A stretch of 64,000 nt of DNA from Szabonella sp046295215 (GTDB lineage: Bacteria > Pseudomonadota > Alphaproteobacteria > Rhodobacterales > Rhodobacteraceae), in contig JBKBNP010000017.1 of assembly GCA_046295215.1 (NCBI GenBank), positions 13,385 to 77,384 of the forward strand, in the 5' to 3' direction. A program made the position numbers and the translations under genes. Below, piece after piece: positions 39,931 to 48,621 of the stretch. Position 1 is the stretch's first letter, and the number at the start of each line of letters is the position of its first letter. Under the pieces are notes generated by a model. That model worked only from the letters and a program-made list of their open reading frames with translations, ran no database searches and was not told the origin of the DNA.

Positions 39931-40809
39931 ATGGATTTCGGTCCCTTCCTTTTGCTGGCCCTGATGGAGGGCATGGTCATGGCCGCCGTTCTGGCGCTGA
40001 CCGCCGTGGGCCTGAGCCTGGTGTTCGGAGTGATGCGGGTGGTCAATGTGGCGCATGGCGAGTTCTACATGCTGGGCGCGGTGGCGGCATGGTTCGTGAC
40101 GCAGGCCGTGCCGGGGCATCCCGCCTTCGGCTTTGCCGTGGCGCTGCTGGCTGCACCCCTGTTTGTGGGGGCGGTGGCGGCGCTGGCCGATACGATGATC
40201 CTGAAGCGGGTGAATTATGACCCGGAGGCCACGATCGTCGCGACCATCGGGCTGTCCTATATCTTCCAGCAGGCGGCGCTGAGTTTTTACGGCCCCGATG
40301 CGCGCCCGGTTCTGGCGCCCTTCGACATAAGGCTGCAACTGCCGTGGTTCGGCTATTCCGGCTACAAGATTGCAGTCGTGATAGCGGCGGCGCTGATCCT
40401 GCTTGGCGTGTGGCTCTTCATGACGCGGAGCCGGGCGGGGCTGGTGATGCGCGCGACGCAAGCCGACCGGGACACGGCGCGCGCCTTCGGGATCAATGTG
40501 GATCGTGTGTTTGCCACGGTCTTTGCACTGGGGGCGGGGCTGGCGGCGGTGGGGGCCGTTCTGATCGTGCCGATCCAGCAGGCGCATTATCTGATGGGGC
40601 ATGATCCGTTGCTGCTGTCCTTCATCGTGGTCATCATCGGGGGTCTCGGCAGTTTGCGCGGCACGCTGGTTGCCGCCTTGCTGATCGGGCTTTCCGACGG
40701 GGTGATCTCGGTCTTTTTCTCGCCCACGCTGGCCAAGATCCTGGCCACGTTGTTTGTCGCACTGGTGCTGGTCTTTCGCCCGCAGGGCCTGTTCGGGGGG
40801 CGGCGATGA
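39931..40809 (+). CDS. Branched-chain-type ABC permease (LivH-like, first set)
   Basis: This is one of two permeases of the importer (292 residues). It is strongly hydrophobic, with about eight membrane segments and the LivH signature ALTAVGLSLVFGVMRVVNVAHGEFYMLGA. The loop RATQADRDTARAFGINVDRVFATVFALGAGLAAV is the cytoplasmic coupling region. A ribosome site (CGGAGGGATG) is visible. The next gene overlaps the stop by 4 bases. Its substrate is shared with the binding protein at 38541. Confidence 0.9.
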   Translation: MDFGPFLLLALMEGMVMAAVLALTAVGLSLVFGVMRVVNVAHGEFYMLGAVAAWFVTQAVPGHPAFGFAVALLAAPLFVGAVAALADTMILKRVNYDPEATIVATIGLSYIFQQAALSFYGPDARPVLAPFDIRLQLPWFGYSGYKIAVVIAAALILLGVWLFMTRSRAGLVMRATQADRDTARAFGINVDRVFATVFALGAGLAAVGAVLIVPIQQAHYLMGHDPLLLSFIVVIIGGLGSLRGTLVAALLIGLSDGVISVFFSPTLAKILATLFVALVLVFRPQGLFGGRR

Positions 40810-41741
40810 CGCGCGCGCTGGCCCTGCATCTGGCGGTGATTGCGGCGTTGTTTGCCGCGCAATTCCTGCTGCCGCCCTATCACCACACCAATATCGCCCG
40901 CATCATGGTGCTGGCGGTCTTTGCCATGGGCTACAACATCGCCTTTGGCTACACCGGCCTTCTGAGCCTCGGGCACGCACTGTTTTTCGCCGCAGGGCTC
41001 TATGCCACCGGACTGGGGGTGGAGGTCTGGGGCCTGCCCACAGGCCTTGCCCTGATCGCGGGGCTGGTTGCGGGCGGGGCGGTGGCGGTGGCAACCGGGG
41101 TTCTGGCACTGCGCACCGGCGGCGTGTCCTTCATGATCGTCACGCTGATGTTCGCGCAGGCGGGATACCTCACCATCCTTTACTTCGGCAGCATCACGCG
41201 CGGGGATGAGGGGTTCGTGATTTCCGCCGCCGCGCGGTCGGTGGCGGGTCTGCGGCTTTCGGACGACATGACACGCTATTTCGCGGCGCTGTTGCTGTTT
41301 TCCGTGGCGATGCTGGCCAAGCTCGCGCTCGTGCGGTCCGCCACAGGGCGCGTGATGATCGCAATGCGGGAGAATGAGGAGCGTTCCCGGATGCTGGGCT
41401 TTGACCCCTTCCGCTACAAGCTTCTGGCGCTGGGCATATCGGGGCTTTACGCGGGGGCGGCGGGCGCGGCTTATGGGGTACTTTTCGGCTATGTGGGTGC
41501 CACCTTCGCCTCGATCCAGTATTCGATTCTGCCGCTTCTTTATGTGCTGCTCGGGGGTGCGGGCACCGTGCTTGGCCCCTTTCTGGGTGCGCTGGTGATG
41601 TTCTACCTGATCGACATTTCCTCGGGCTACACCACCGCGCATCTGGCGGTGGTGGGGGGCGCGCTGCTGATCCTTGTGCTGTTCGCGCCCAAGGGCATCC
41701 TGGGCGCGCTGCGCGAAAGGGGGATGAAATGGCTGCCGTGA
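40806..41741 (+). CDS. Branched-chain-type ABC permease (LivM-like, first set)
   Basis: This is the second permease (311 residues), with about eight hydrophobic segments. LivM signatures are FAMGYNIAFGYTGLLSLGHALFFAAGLYATGL and the coupling loop IAMRENEERSRMLGFDPFRYKLLALGISGLYAGAAGAAYG. The stop overlaps the ATPase start by 13 bases. The start ATG overlaps the livH stop. It forms the translocation channel with LivH. Confidence 0.9.
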   Translation: MTRALALHLAVIAALFAAQFLLPPYHHTNIARIMVLAVFAMGYNIAFGYTGLLSLGHALFFAAGLYATGLGVEVWGLPTGLALIAGLVAGGAVAVATGVLALRTGGVSFMIVTLMFAQAGYLTILYFGSITRGDEGFVISAAARSVAGLRLSDDMTRYFAALLLFSVAMLAKLALVRSATGRVMIAMRENEERSRMLGFDPFRYKLLALGISGLYAGAAGAAYGVLFGYVGATFASIQYSILPLLYVLLGGAGTVLGPFLGALVMFYLIDISSGYTTAHLAVVGGALLILVLFAPKGILGALRERGMKWLP

Positions 41742-42448
41742 CGCTGTTGTCCGCGCGCGGCCTGACCCGGCATTTCGGCGGGCTGAAAGCCGTGGATGGG
41801 GTCGATTTCGATCTTGAGGCGGGCCGCATCCATGCGCTTATCGGCCCGAATGGCGCGGGCAAGACCACCTTCGTCAGCCTGCTCTGTGGCCGCATCCCGG
41901 TGCAATCGGGCACGATCACCTTCGCGGGCGATGACATCACCCGCCTGCCCGCCCATACCCGGGTCGCGCGCGGCATCGCCTATACGTTCCAGATCACCGC
42001 GATCTACGGCAATCTGAGCGTGTTCGACAATGTGGCCCTGCCTGTCCAGCGCCGGGGCAGCCGCGCCCTGCATGCCGACACGATGGCCGCCCTTGACCGT
42101 GTGGGCCTTGCCGGGCTTGCGGACCAGACCGCAGGCACGCTGGCCTACGGTCATCAGCGCCTTCTGGAAATCGCCATGGGGCTCGCGCTGTCCCCGCGCC
42201 TCCTGATCCTGGACGAGCCGACCCAGGGCCTCGCCCTGTCGGAAATCGAGGGGTTCAAGGCGCTGGTCCGGTCCGTCATCCCCGACACCACCGTTCTGCT
42301 GATCGAACACAACATGGATGTGGTGATGGACCTGGCCGACCGCGTCACGGTGCTGAACTCCGGCCAGACCCTTGCCACCGGAACCCCGGCGGAGATCCGG
42401 GCGAACCGGGCTGTGCAGGCGGCCTATCTCGGGGGTGGGGATGCTTGA
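41729..42448 (+). CDS. Branched-chain-type ABC ATPase (LivG-like, first set)
   Basis: This 239-residue ATPase has Walker A LIGPNGAGKTTFVSLLCG, a Q-loop FQITAIYGNLSVFDN, a degenerate signature LAYGHQRLLEIAMGLAL (AYGHQ replaces the usual SGGQ, a common LivG variant), Walker B LLILDEPTQGLAL and switch LLIEHNMDVVMD. It lies in the same operon as both permeases. The ribosome site GAAAGGGGG precedes the ATG at 41729 within the livM end. It pairs with LivF in the energising dimer. Confidence 0.9.
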   Translation: MAAVTLLSARGLTRHFGGLKAVDGVDFDLEAGRIHALIGPNGAGKTTFVSLLCGRIPVQSGTITFAGDDITRLPAHTRVARGIAYTFQITAIYGNLSVFDNVALPVQRRGSRALHADTMAALDRVGLAGLADQTAGTLAYGHQRLLEIAMGLALSPRLLILDEPTQGLALSEIEGFKALVRSVIPDTTVLLIEHNMDVVMDLADRVTVLNSGQTLATGTPAEIRANRAVQAAYLGGGDA

Positions 42449-43136
42449 ACTTGTCGACATCAGCGCAGGCTATGGCGCGGTGCAGGTGCTGCGCGGCGTC
42501 ACCCTAACTGCAAGGGCGGGCGAGGTCACTTGCGTCATGGGCCGCAATGGGGCGGGCAAGACGACGATGCTCCGGGCCATCATGGGGCAGGTGCGCGCCA
42601 GCTCCGGCAGGGTCCATCTGAACGGAACCGAGCTTCAGACCCTCCCTGCGCATGAGGTGCCACGCCACGGCATCGGCTATGTGCCACAGGGCCGCCGCCT
42701 CTTTGCAGACCTCACCGTGGCCGAGAACATCACCATCGGCCTGATGACGCGCCACCATGGCGCTGCCACGCGGGACAAGGTGCTGGCCCTGTTCCCGCGC
42801 CTGCGCGAAAGGCTCGGCCAACGCGCAGGCACGCTTTCGGGGGGCGAGCAGCAGATGCTCGCCATCGCCCGTGCGCTCTGCCTCGAACCTGCAGTCCTCT
42901 TGCTGGACGAGCCGACCGAGGGCCTGCAACCCTCGATGATCGCGGCCATCCGCGACACGGTGATGCTGCTCAAGTCCACCGGGGTCGCCACGATCCTTGT
43001 CGAACAGCGCGTGGACTCGGTCCTGTCCATGGCCGATCAGGTCGCCTTCCTGCAAAATGGCCGGCTTGCCGAAACCTGCGACGCCGCCCGCCTCACCCCC
43101 GCGTCCCCGCAATTCCAGACCTATGTGGGTGTCTGA
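42441..43136 (+). CDS. Branched-chain-type ABC ATPase (LivF-like, first set)
   Basis: This 231-residue ATPase has Walker A VMGRNGAGKTTMLRAIMG, Q-loop YVPQGRRLFADLTVAEN, signature LSGGEQQMLAIARAL and Walker B VLLLDEPTEGLQPSM. It is the LivF half of the ATPase pair. I start at the ATG at 42441, which overlaps the livG stop; a longer frame would carry an unrelated arginine-rich leader. A copy of the dispersed repeat separates it from the hydantoinase genes, which may still be on the same transcript. Confidence 0.9.
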   Translation: MLELVDISAGYGAVQVLRGVTLTARAGEVTCVMGRNGAGKTTMLRAIMGQVRASSGRVHLNGTELQTLPAHEVPRHGIGYVPQGRRLFADLTVAENITIGLMTRHHGAATRDKVLALFPRLRERLGQRAGTLSGGEQQMLAIARALCLEPAVLLLDEPTEGLQPSMIAAIRDTVMLLKSTGVATILVEQRVDSVLSMADQVAFLQNGRLAETCDAARLTPASPQFQTYVGV

Positions 43137-43143
43137 CATGCGT

Positions 43144-43212
43144 TTTCATCTTGGCAAAAATACCTTCGGGGGTGAATTGGCGCAAAGCGCCAAGAGGGGG
43201 CAGACAGCCCCC
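43144..43212 (+). repeat. Dispersed intergenic hairpin repeat, copy D
   Basis: TTTCATCTTGGCAAAAATACC leads to TTCGGGGGTG, followed by the middle hairpin TTGGCGC-AAA-GCGCCAA (43177-43193) and the right hairpin GGGGGC-AGACA-GCCCCC (43196-43212). This is the most complete copy. It sits between livF and hyuA. Confidence 0.85.
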
Positions 43213-43244
43213 TTTCTGCGCCCCCGCCAGTCAAGGGGCACAGA

Positions 43245-45278
43245 ATGACCAGCCTCATCGCGGGTGTCGATGTCGGCGGCACCTTCACCGATCTTGTGAT
43301 CCTCGATCCTGCCACCGGCTCCGTGCGTCTTGCCAAGGTGCCCACCACCCTGCGCGCGGAAACCGGCGGGCAGGCGGGCGGCGTGCTGTCCGCGCTCGAT
43401 CAGGCCGGGGTGGCGCTGGCGGAAATCGGGCTCATCGTGCATGGCACCACCACGACCACCAATGCGGTGCTGGAACGCAAACTCGCCCGCACCGGCCTCA
43501 TCACGACGCAAGGCTTCCGCGATGTGCTGGAACTGGGCCGCCGCACCCGGCCCGCACCCTATGGCATGACCGGAACCTTCACCCCCGTCATTCCCCGCGA
43601 CCTGCGGCTGGAAGTGCCCGAGCGGATGGATGCCCGGGGCCGCATCCTGACCCCGCTGGACGAATCCGCCCTGCGCGCGGCCATTGCAGACCTGCTGGCC
43701 AAGGGCTGCGAGGCGCTGGTGATCCATTTCCTGCACGCCTATGCCAACCCTGCCCATGAACGCCGTGCCGCCGAGATTGCCGCCGACCTCTGGCCCAATC
43801 CCTACATCACCTGCGGCCATTCCCTGCTGTCGGAAAGCCGTGAGTTCGAGCGGGGCGTGACGGCCGCCGTCAATGCCTCGGTCCAGCCCCTGCTGGAACG
43901 CTATGTCTCGCGCCTCGCGGGGGCGCTGGCAGACAGGGGTTATGCGCGCGACCTCTTGGTGATGAACGGCAATGGCGGCATGGTGCCCGCAGGCACTGTC
44001 GCATCAGAGGCGGTGAAAACCGTGATGTCCGGCCCCGCCTCGGGCGTGATGGCGGCCCTTGCCACCGGGCGGCGGGCGGGAATGGCGAACCTCATCACTT
44101 ATGACATGGGCGGCACCTCTACCGATGTGGCGCTGATCCGGCAGGGCCGCGCGCCGGTCTCGAATGAAATAGAAGTCGAATATGCCATGCCGATCCATGT
44201 GCCCATGGTCGATGTGCGCACGGTGGGGGCAGGCGGCGGGTCCATCGCGCGGGTCGATGCGGGCGGGATGCTGCGCGTCGGCCCGCATTCCGCAGGCTCC
44301 GATCCCGGGCCGATCTGCTATGGAAGGGGCGGCACGGATCCGACCATTTCAGACGCCAATCTGTTGCTGGGTCGCCTGCCCGCCGCCCGGTTCGGCGCGG
44401 CACAGGACCAGGTGCGCGAGGCCTTCGGCACCCACATCGGCGCACCGCTCGGCCTGTCGGCGGAAGCCGCCGCCGAAGCGGTCATCCGCATCGCCAACAC
44501 CCATATGGCGGGCGCGATCCGCATGGTGTCACTGTCGCTGGGGGCCGACCCCCGCGATTTCGCGCTGTTTGCGTTCGGTGGCGCGGGTCCGCTCCATGCC
44601 ACCGCACTGGCCGCCGAACTCGGCATCCCGCGCGTCTTGCTGCCCGCCCGCCCCGGCATGACCAATGCGCTGGGCTGCGTCGTGGCAGACCTGCGCCATG
44701 ACACGGTCCGCACGCTCAACCGACCGCTCGACGATCTCGACATGGCCCGGGCCCATGCCATCCTTGCCGACCAGATCACCGAAGGCCGCGCCCGGGTGGA
44801 GGCCGCAGGCATCAGCCTGACCGGGGTGGAGGTCGAACTTTCCGCCGATATGCAATTCATCGGCCAGACCCACCTGCTGCGCGTGCCCCTGCCTGATGCC
44901 ACGCCAACCCGCGCCGACCTGCAATCCCGGTTCGAGGCGGCCTACCTCGCCCGGTTCCGCGTCTCGCTGCCCACGATCCGCGCAAACCTCGTGAACCTCA
45001 ACGCCTCGCTCATTGGCCGCCGACCGGAAATGGACCTCTCGCGCCTGATCGACCCCGCTGGCCGCCAGTCGGAGGCCCTGCCCGAAAGCCACCGCCCCGT
45101 CTGGTTCGGCGGCTGGCAGGAGACACCCGTCTACCGCCGCGAATCCCTGCCGCTGGACCTGCGCATCGAGGGCCCGGCCATCATCGAACAGATGGACTGC
45201 ACCACCGTTATCCATCCCTGCTGCACCGTCACCTCGGATGCCGATGGCAACCTGATCGTCGAGGTTCCCCATGCCTGA
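43245..45278 (+). CDS. Hydantoinase/oxoprolinase A subunit (HyuA-type)
   Basis: This 677-residue protein is the ATP-binding subunit of an ATP-dependent hydantoinase or 5-oxoprolinase-type enzyme, which opens cyclic amides or imides. The ATP-binding fold is seen in AGVDVGGTFTDLVILDP and TYDMGGTSTDVALIRQG. Further family motifs are IVHGTTTTTNAVLERK, VGAGGGSIARVDAGGMLRVGPHSAGSDPGPICYGRGG and FAFGGAGPLHATALAAELGI. The B subunit overlaps it by 8 bases. In this array it is the best candidate for hydrolysis of a lactam made by ring hydroxylation and reduction. Acetone-carboxylase-like members also exist, but the neighbours lack their third subunit. Confidence 0.88.
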   Translation: MTSLIAGVDVGGTFTDLVILDPATGSVRLAKVPTTLRAETGGQAGGVLSALDQAGVALAEIGLIVHGTTTTTNAVLERKLARTGLITTQGFRDVLELGRRTRPAPYGMTGTFTPVIPRDLRLEVPERMDARGRILTPLDESALRAAIADLLAKGCEALVIHFLHAYANPAHERRAAEIAADLWPNPYITCGHSLLSESREFERGVTAAVNASVQPLLERYVSRLAGALADRGYARDLLVMNGNGGMVPAGTVASEAVKTVMSGPASGVMAALATGRRAGMANLITYDMGGTSTDVALIRQGRAPVSNEIEVEYAMPIHVPMVDVRTVGAGGGSIARVDAGGMLRVGPHSAGSDPGPICYGRGGTDPTISDANLLLGRLPAARFGAAQDQVREAFGTHIGAPLGLSAEAAAEAVIRIANTHMAGAIRMVSLSLGADPRDFALFAFGGAGPLHATALAAELGIPRVLLPARPGMTNALGCVVADLRHDTVRTLNRPLDDLDMARAHAILADQITEGRARVEAAGISLTGVEVELSADMQFIGQTHLLRVPLPDATPTRADLQSRFEAAYLARFRVSLPTIRANLVNLNASLIGRRPEMDLSRLIDPAGRQSEALPESHRPVWFGGWQETPVYRRESLPLDLRIEGPAIIEQMDCTTVIHPCCTVTSDADGNLIVEVPHA

Positions 45279-46965
45279 CCCCGCAATCGACCCGATCACC
45301 CTCGCCGTCATTCAGGCCGGCCTGCAACAGGTCTGCGACGAGATGGACCTGACCTTTTCCCGCGCCGCCTTTTCGCCCGTGATCGCCGAGGCCGATGACC
45401 GTTCCGACGGGATCTATTCGGCAACCGACGGCTCCCTGATCGCGCAGGGGCAGCGCGGGCTGCCGGTTTTCGTGGGCACGATGCAGTTTTCCACCCGCCA
45501 TCTGATCGCGCGCATCGCCAGCGGCGAGACGCTGCCGCCCGAACCCGGCGACATCTACATCGTCAATGACCCCTATCTGGGCGGCACGCATCTGATGGAT
45601 GTGCGCTTTGCGATGCCTTTCTGGCGGGAGGGTGCGATTTATTGCTGGCTGTCGAATACGGGGCACTGGCCGGATACCGGGGGTGCCGTGCCCGGCGGCT
45701 TTTCCGCCTCGGCCACGGCGGCGGAACAGGAAGGGCTGCGCCTGCCACCCGTCAAACTGTTCAAGTGCGGCACGCTGGACCCGGAAATCTGGGCCATCAT
45801 CCGATCAAACATCCGCGTGTCCGAACAGCGCATCGGGGATGTGCAGGCGCAGGCCTCGGCGCTTCTGGTGGGGGCGGAACGGCTGGCGGCGCTGATGGAC
45901 CGCTATGGCGATGCCACAGTCAGCGCGGCGATTGCCGAAATGCGCAGCCTCGCCGCCCGCCAGATGCGCGCAGGTATCGCGCTGATCCCCGAAGGCAGCT
46001 ATCACGCCCGCGCCTTCATCGACAGCGACGGGGTGGTGAACGAACCCCTGACCATCGCGCTGACCGTCACGCGAACGGGCGAGGCGCTGCATTTCGATTT
46101 CACCGGATCGTCCCTGCCCTGCGCCGGACCGATGAACTCGGTCCGCGCCACGACCCTCTCCTCGGTCTATCTGGCGATCCGCCATATCTTTCCCGATGTG
46201 CCGCTGTCGGCAGGCGCGTTCGAGCCATTGCACGTCACCGGCATCGAGGGCACCTTCCTTGACGCCCATTACCCCCGCCCGGTCTCGGGTTGCGCGGCAG
46301 AGGTAAGCCAGCGCATTGCCGAGGCCGTCTTTGCCGCCCTCGTGCAGGCCATCCCCACCCGCGTCACCGCCGCCCCGGCGGGCACCTCGGGCAATTTCGG
46401 CCTTGGCGGGCATGACCCCGAAAAGGGCCGCGATTTCGTGATGTATCAGATTTCGGGCGGCGGCTATGGCGGCAATGCCCTCCATGACGGGCTGTCGAAC
46501 GGCTGTTCCACCATCGGCATTTCCAAGGCCCCCCCAGTGGAGATCATGGAACAGACCTATCCCGTCCTCTATCGCCGCTATGCGCTGCACGAAGGCTCGG
46601 GCGGGGCGGGGCAACACCGGGGCGGCTTCGGTCTCGACTACGAGATCGAACTGCTGCGCGGCAGCGCACGGGCAAGTTTCGTGATGGACCATGGCCGCAC
46701 CGGGCCACAAGGCGCGCTCGGCGGACAGGACGGGGCCGTCAACCGGGTGGAGGTCACGCGGGGCGGAGCCACCTTCACCCCCGAACATCTGTCCAAGGCG
46801 CAGGACATAGCCCTCGCCCCCGGGGACCGTGTCCGTGTGCGCACCCCCGGAGGCGGTGGCTATGGCGACCCGACAACCCGCGATCCTGCGCTCGTGGCGG
46901 AAGATGTGCGCTTGGGCCGCTACACCGCCGCCGAGGCCGCCGACCGCTTCGGCTGGACAGGCTGA
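45271..46965 (+). CDS. Hydantoinase/oxoprolinase B subunit (HyuB-type)
   Basis: This is the 564-residue partner of HyuA. Family motifs are IVNDPYLGGTHLMDVRFAMPF, VRATTLSSVYLAIRHIFPDVPLSAGAFEP, GAGQHRGGFGLDYEIELL and the C-terminal PGGGGYGDPTTRDP, which ends many HyuB proteins. It lies at the end of the catabolic array and is followed by a degenerate repeat and a convergent hairpin terminator. HyuA and HyuB together use ATP to open imides, N-methylhydantoin or oxoproline-like lactams. The substrate here is unknown. Confidence 0.88.
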   Translation: MPDPAIDPITLAVIQAGLQQVCDEMDLTFSRAAFSPVIAEADDRSDGIYSATDGSLIAQGQRGLPVFVGTMQFSTRHLIARIASGETLPPEPGDIYIVNDPYLGGTHLMDVRFAMPFWREGAIYCWLSNTGHWPDTGGAVPGGFSASATAAEQEGLRLPPVKLFKCGTLDPEIWAIIRSNIRVSEQRIGDVQAQASALLVGAERLAALMDRYGDATVSAAIAEMRSLAARQMRAGIALIPEGSYHARAFIDSDGVVNEPLTIALTVTRTGEALHFDFTGSSLPCAGPMNSVRATTLSSVYLAIRHIFPDVPLSAGAFEPLHVTGIEGTFLDAHYPRPVSGCAAEVSQRIAEAVFAALVQAIPTRVTAAPAGTSGNFGLGGHDPEKGRDFVMYQISGGGYGGNALHDGLSNGCSTIGISKAPPVEIMEQTYPVLYRRYALHEGSGGAGQHRGGFGLDYEIELLRGSARASFVMDHGRTGPQGALGGQDGAVNRVEVTRGGATFTPEHLSKAQDIALAPGDRVRVRTPGGGGYGDPTTRDPALVAEDVRLGRYTAAEAADRFGWTG

Positions 46966-46985
46966 GCGCGCCGCATCGCCCCCTT

Positions 46986-47048
46986 TTTCTGTCCTCAAAC
47001 ATCCCGGGGGGTAACGCGCGCCCCGCGCCGAGGCGGGCAGCGCCCCCA
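46986..47048 (+). repeat. Dispersed intergenic hairpin repeat, copy E (degenerate)
   Basis: TTCTGTCCTCAAACATCCC followed by GGGGGG corresponds to the left part, and GGGC-AGC-GCCC near the end to a shortened right hairpin. It follows hyuB and precedes the terminator hairpin. Confidence 0.6.
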
Positions 47049-47055
47049 TTCCAAG

Positions 47056-47102
47056 CCTGACGGGCTGTCTCGCCCGCCGCAAGAACGAGACAGCCCGTCA
47101 GG
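47056..47102. terminator. Strong hairpin terminator between convergent genes
   Basis: CCTGACGGGCTGTCTCG (47056-47072) pairs perfectly with CGAGACAGCCCGTCAGG (47086-47102) around a 13-base loop. It overlaps the stop codon of the minus-strand gene and lies 91 bases past hyuB. There is no clear T-tract in either direction, but the 17-bp stem is the longest seen in the window. It probably ends both transcripts. Confidence 0.75.
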
Positions 47103-47868
47103 GCCGATGAGCCGCCCCGCCGCCCATCAACCGCTGCAAGGGTTTCAGGCTTTCCCCCTTCACCAGCCAGGAAACCCCGAAGGCAAAGACCCCGATGCTT
47201 TCCAGAATGAACACCGCATAGGTCCGGTCCATCGCCAATTGCCCGGCCGCGTCCTGCCGCGCATAGATGACCCCGTAAACCGCCAGCGCCACCATCGCCG
47301 CCACAATCACCCAGCCACAGACCGCATAGATGCGGTTGCGGGCGGTCTTCTGCGCACTCATCGGTCCCGGCCCGGTGCGCCGGAACAGCACAAGGCAGAA
47401 CACCGCCAGCATGGCAAAGAACACCGCAGCCGATGCGTAATGCACCCGTCGCGCCCAATCCTCCCCGATGCCGCACTGGATCAGCGTCACGCAGCCTTCT
47501 GCTGCTGTCACCGCCAGCTTGTCCACGGTCGGCACCATCGCCACACCAAAGGCCGCCACCGCCGCCACCCGCGACACCAGCCGGTCCGTCGGCCACTCCC
47601 CCGCCTTTGCCGGCGGATAGCCGACATAGGCCCAGAGAAAGACACCGATCGCACAAAGGATGCCGACGAACAGATCCCGCCCCTGCCCGAAATAGAATTC
47701 GGAGATCGAGGGCCGCATCGGCTCCTCCGTCAGCAGCGCCACCAGCAAAAGCGAAACCGGAAGCGCAATTCCCAGAACGCCCAGCGCAAGGCGCACCGCC
47801 AGAAAGGACAACACAAGCTCATTCTCGGCCTCGGCCGATCTGCCGGATTGCGGCGGACGCGGGTCCAT
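47098..47868 (-). CDS. Membrane protein of unknown function, about six segments
   Basis: This 256-residue inner-membrane protein has about six hydrophobic segments (LALGVLGIALPVSLLLVALL, DLFVGILCAIGVFLWAYVGY, VAAVAAFGVAMVPTVDKLA, ASAAVFFAMLAVFCLVLF, IYAVCGWVIVAAMVALAVYGVIY, AVFILESIGVFAFGVSWLV). A motif in the first loop is RPSISEFYFGQGRDLFVG, and two cysteines lie in EGCVTLIQCGIGEDW. I recognise no family function. The start ATG at 47868 (MDPRPPQSG) has CGGAG upstream. A hairpin terminator covers its end. It stands alone between the hyuB gene (convergent) and an SH3-domain gene on the same strand. Confidence 0.65.
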   Translation of the reverse strand: MDPRPPQSGRSAEAENELVLSFLAVRLALGVLGIALPVSLLLVALLTEEPMRPSISEFYFGQGRDLFVGILCAIGVFLWAYVGYPPAKAGEWPTDRLVSRVAAVAAFGVAMVPTVDKLAVTAAEGCVTLIQCGIGEDWARRVHYASAAVFFAMLAVFCLVLFRRTGPGPMSAQKTARNRIYAVCGWVIVAAMVALAVYGVIYARQDAAGQLAMDRTYAVFILESIGVFAFGVSWLVKGESLKPLQRLMGGGAAHRP

Positions 47869-47994
47869 GGGGAAGCTCCGTAAACTCGTTGCAGGATGGG
47901 CCAATCCTAGCACAACCCCCACGCGATCCGACCCGTCAAACCGTCATTGACGAAGTTTTCGCGCCCTGCGCGGGGGGGGCCGACCTGCCCCTTC

Positions 47995-48621
47995 TCAGCG
48001 GTCCAGCGAACAGCAGCCCGACCAGCCCGCAGCTTCCGCCGTGCTGGCCCCGCTGCCGTTCAGGAACAGCGCAATCCCGATGCCATAGCCCCGGTCGCTC
48101 ATCCCGTCGGAACAGTCCTGCCCGGTCAGCGTGAGGAACCCCGTTTCCGCAGCACCCGTCAAGGCCAGTCCGACCATCCCCCGCCGCCCGGACACCGGCG
48201 CCGCCCAGCCGGCCCGAAGGTCCAGCGGTTCCTCGCCCATCCGGTTGAACCGCAGGTCTGCCTCCGCCGGGCTGAAATTCAGGGACCAGAACGGCTCGGT
48301 GCCGAAACAGGCCAAGGGCTGCGCCAGATCCGCCCATCCCGGCCCGGATTGCCGCGCCATGTAGCGCATTGCGACCCAGCCCGCGCCCTCCTCCAGATTG
48401 ACCCGCCCCCAGCGCCCGTCCGCCGACAGCGCCGTGACTTCCACCGCGTCCGTGCCGGGCGGGAAACTGCCGAGAATCGCAGCCGAGGCAGAGGGCTCCG
48501 CCCGGATGTTCAACTGGTCATTCGCCGCAACCCCGGCCACGTCATGCAGTGCCGGCAGATCCTGCGCCGCGACCGGGCCGCACAAAAGCCCCGCCATCAG
48601 GACCATCAAAAGCCGCCTCAA
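47995..48621 (-). CDS. Exported SH3-domain protein
   Basis: This predicted periplasmic protein has about 208 residues. The leader LRRLLMVLMAGLLCGPVAAQ is a signal peptide. Residues after about 30 form a bacterial SH3 domain (LNIRAEPSASAAILGSFPPGTDAVEVTALSADGRWGRVNLEEGAGWVAMRYM). A second part follows with CFGTEPFWSLNFSPAEADL and a cysteine near the end (WSGCCSLD). No ATG precedes the signal core; I use the TTG at 48621, which overlaps the upstream stop (TTGA) and has a G-run before it, although a TTG at 48636 is possible. It follows the ABC-2 permease gene. A cell-wall or envelope role is inferred. Confidence 0.68.
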   Translation of the reverse strand: MRRLLMVLMAGLLCGPVAAQDLPALHDVAGVAANDQLNIRAEPSASAAILGSFPPGTDAVEVTALSADGRWGRVNLEEGAGWVAMRYMARQSGPGWADLAQPLACFGTEPFWSLNFSPAEADLRFNRMGEEPLDLRAGWAAPVSGRRGMVGLALTGAAETGFLTLTGQDCSDGMSDRGYGIGIALFLNGSGASTAEAAGWSGCCSLDR

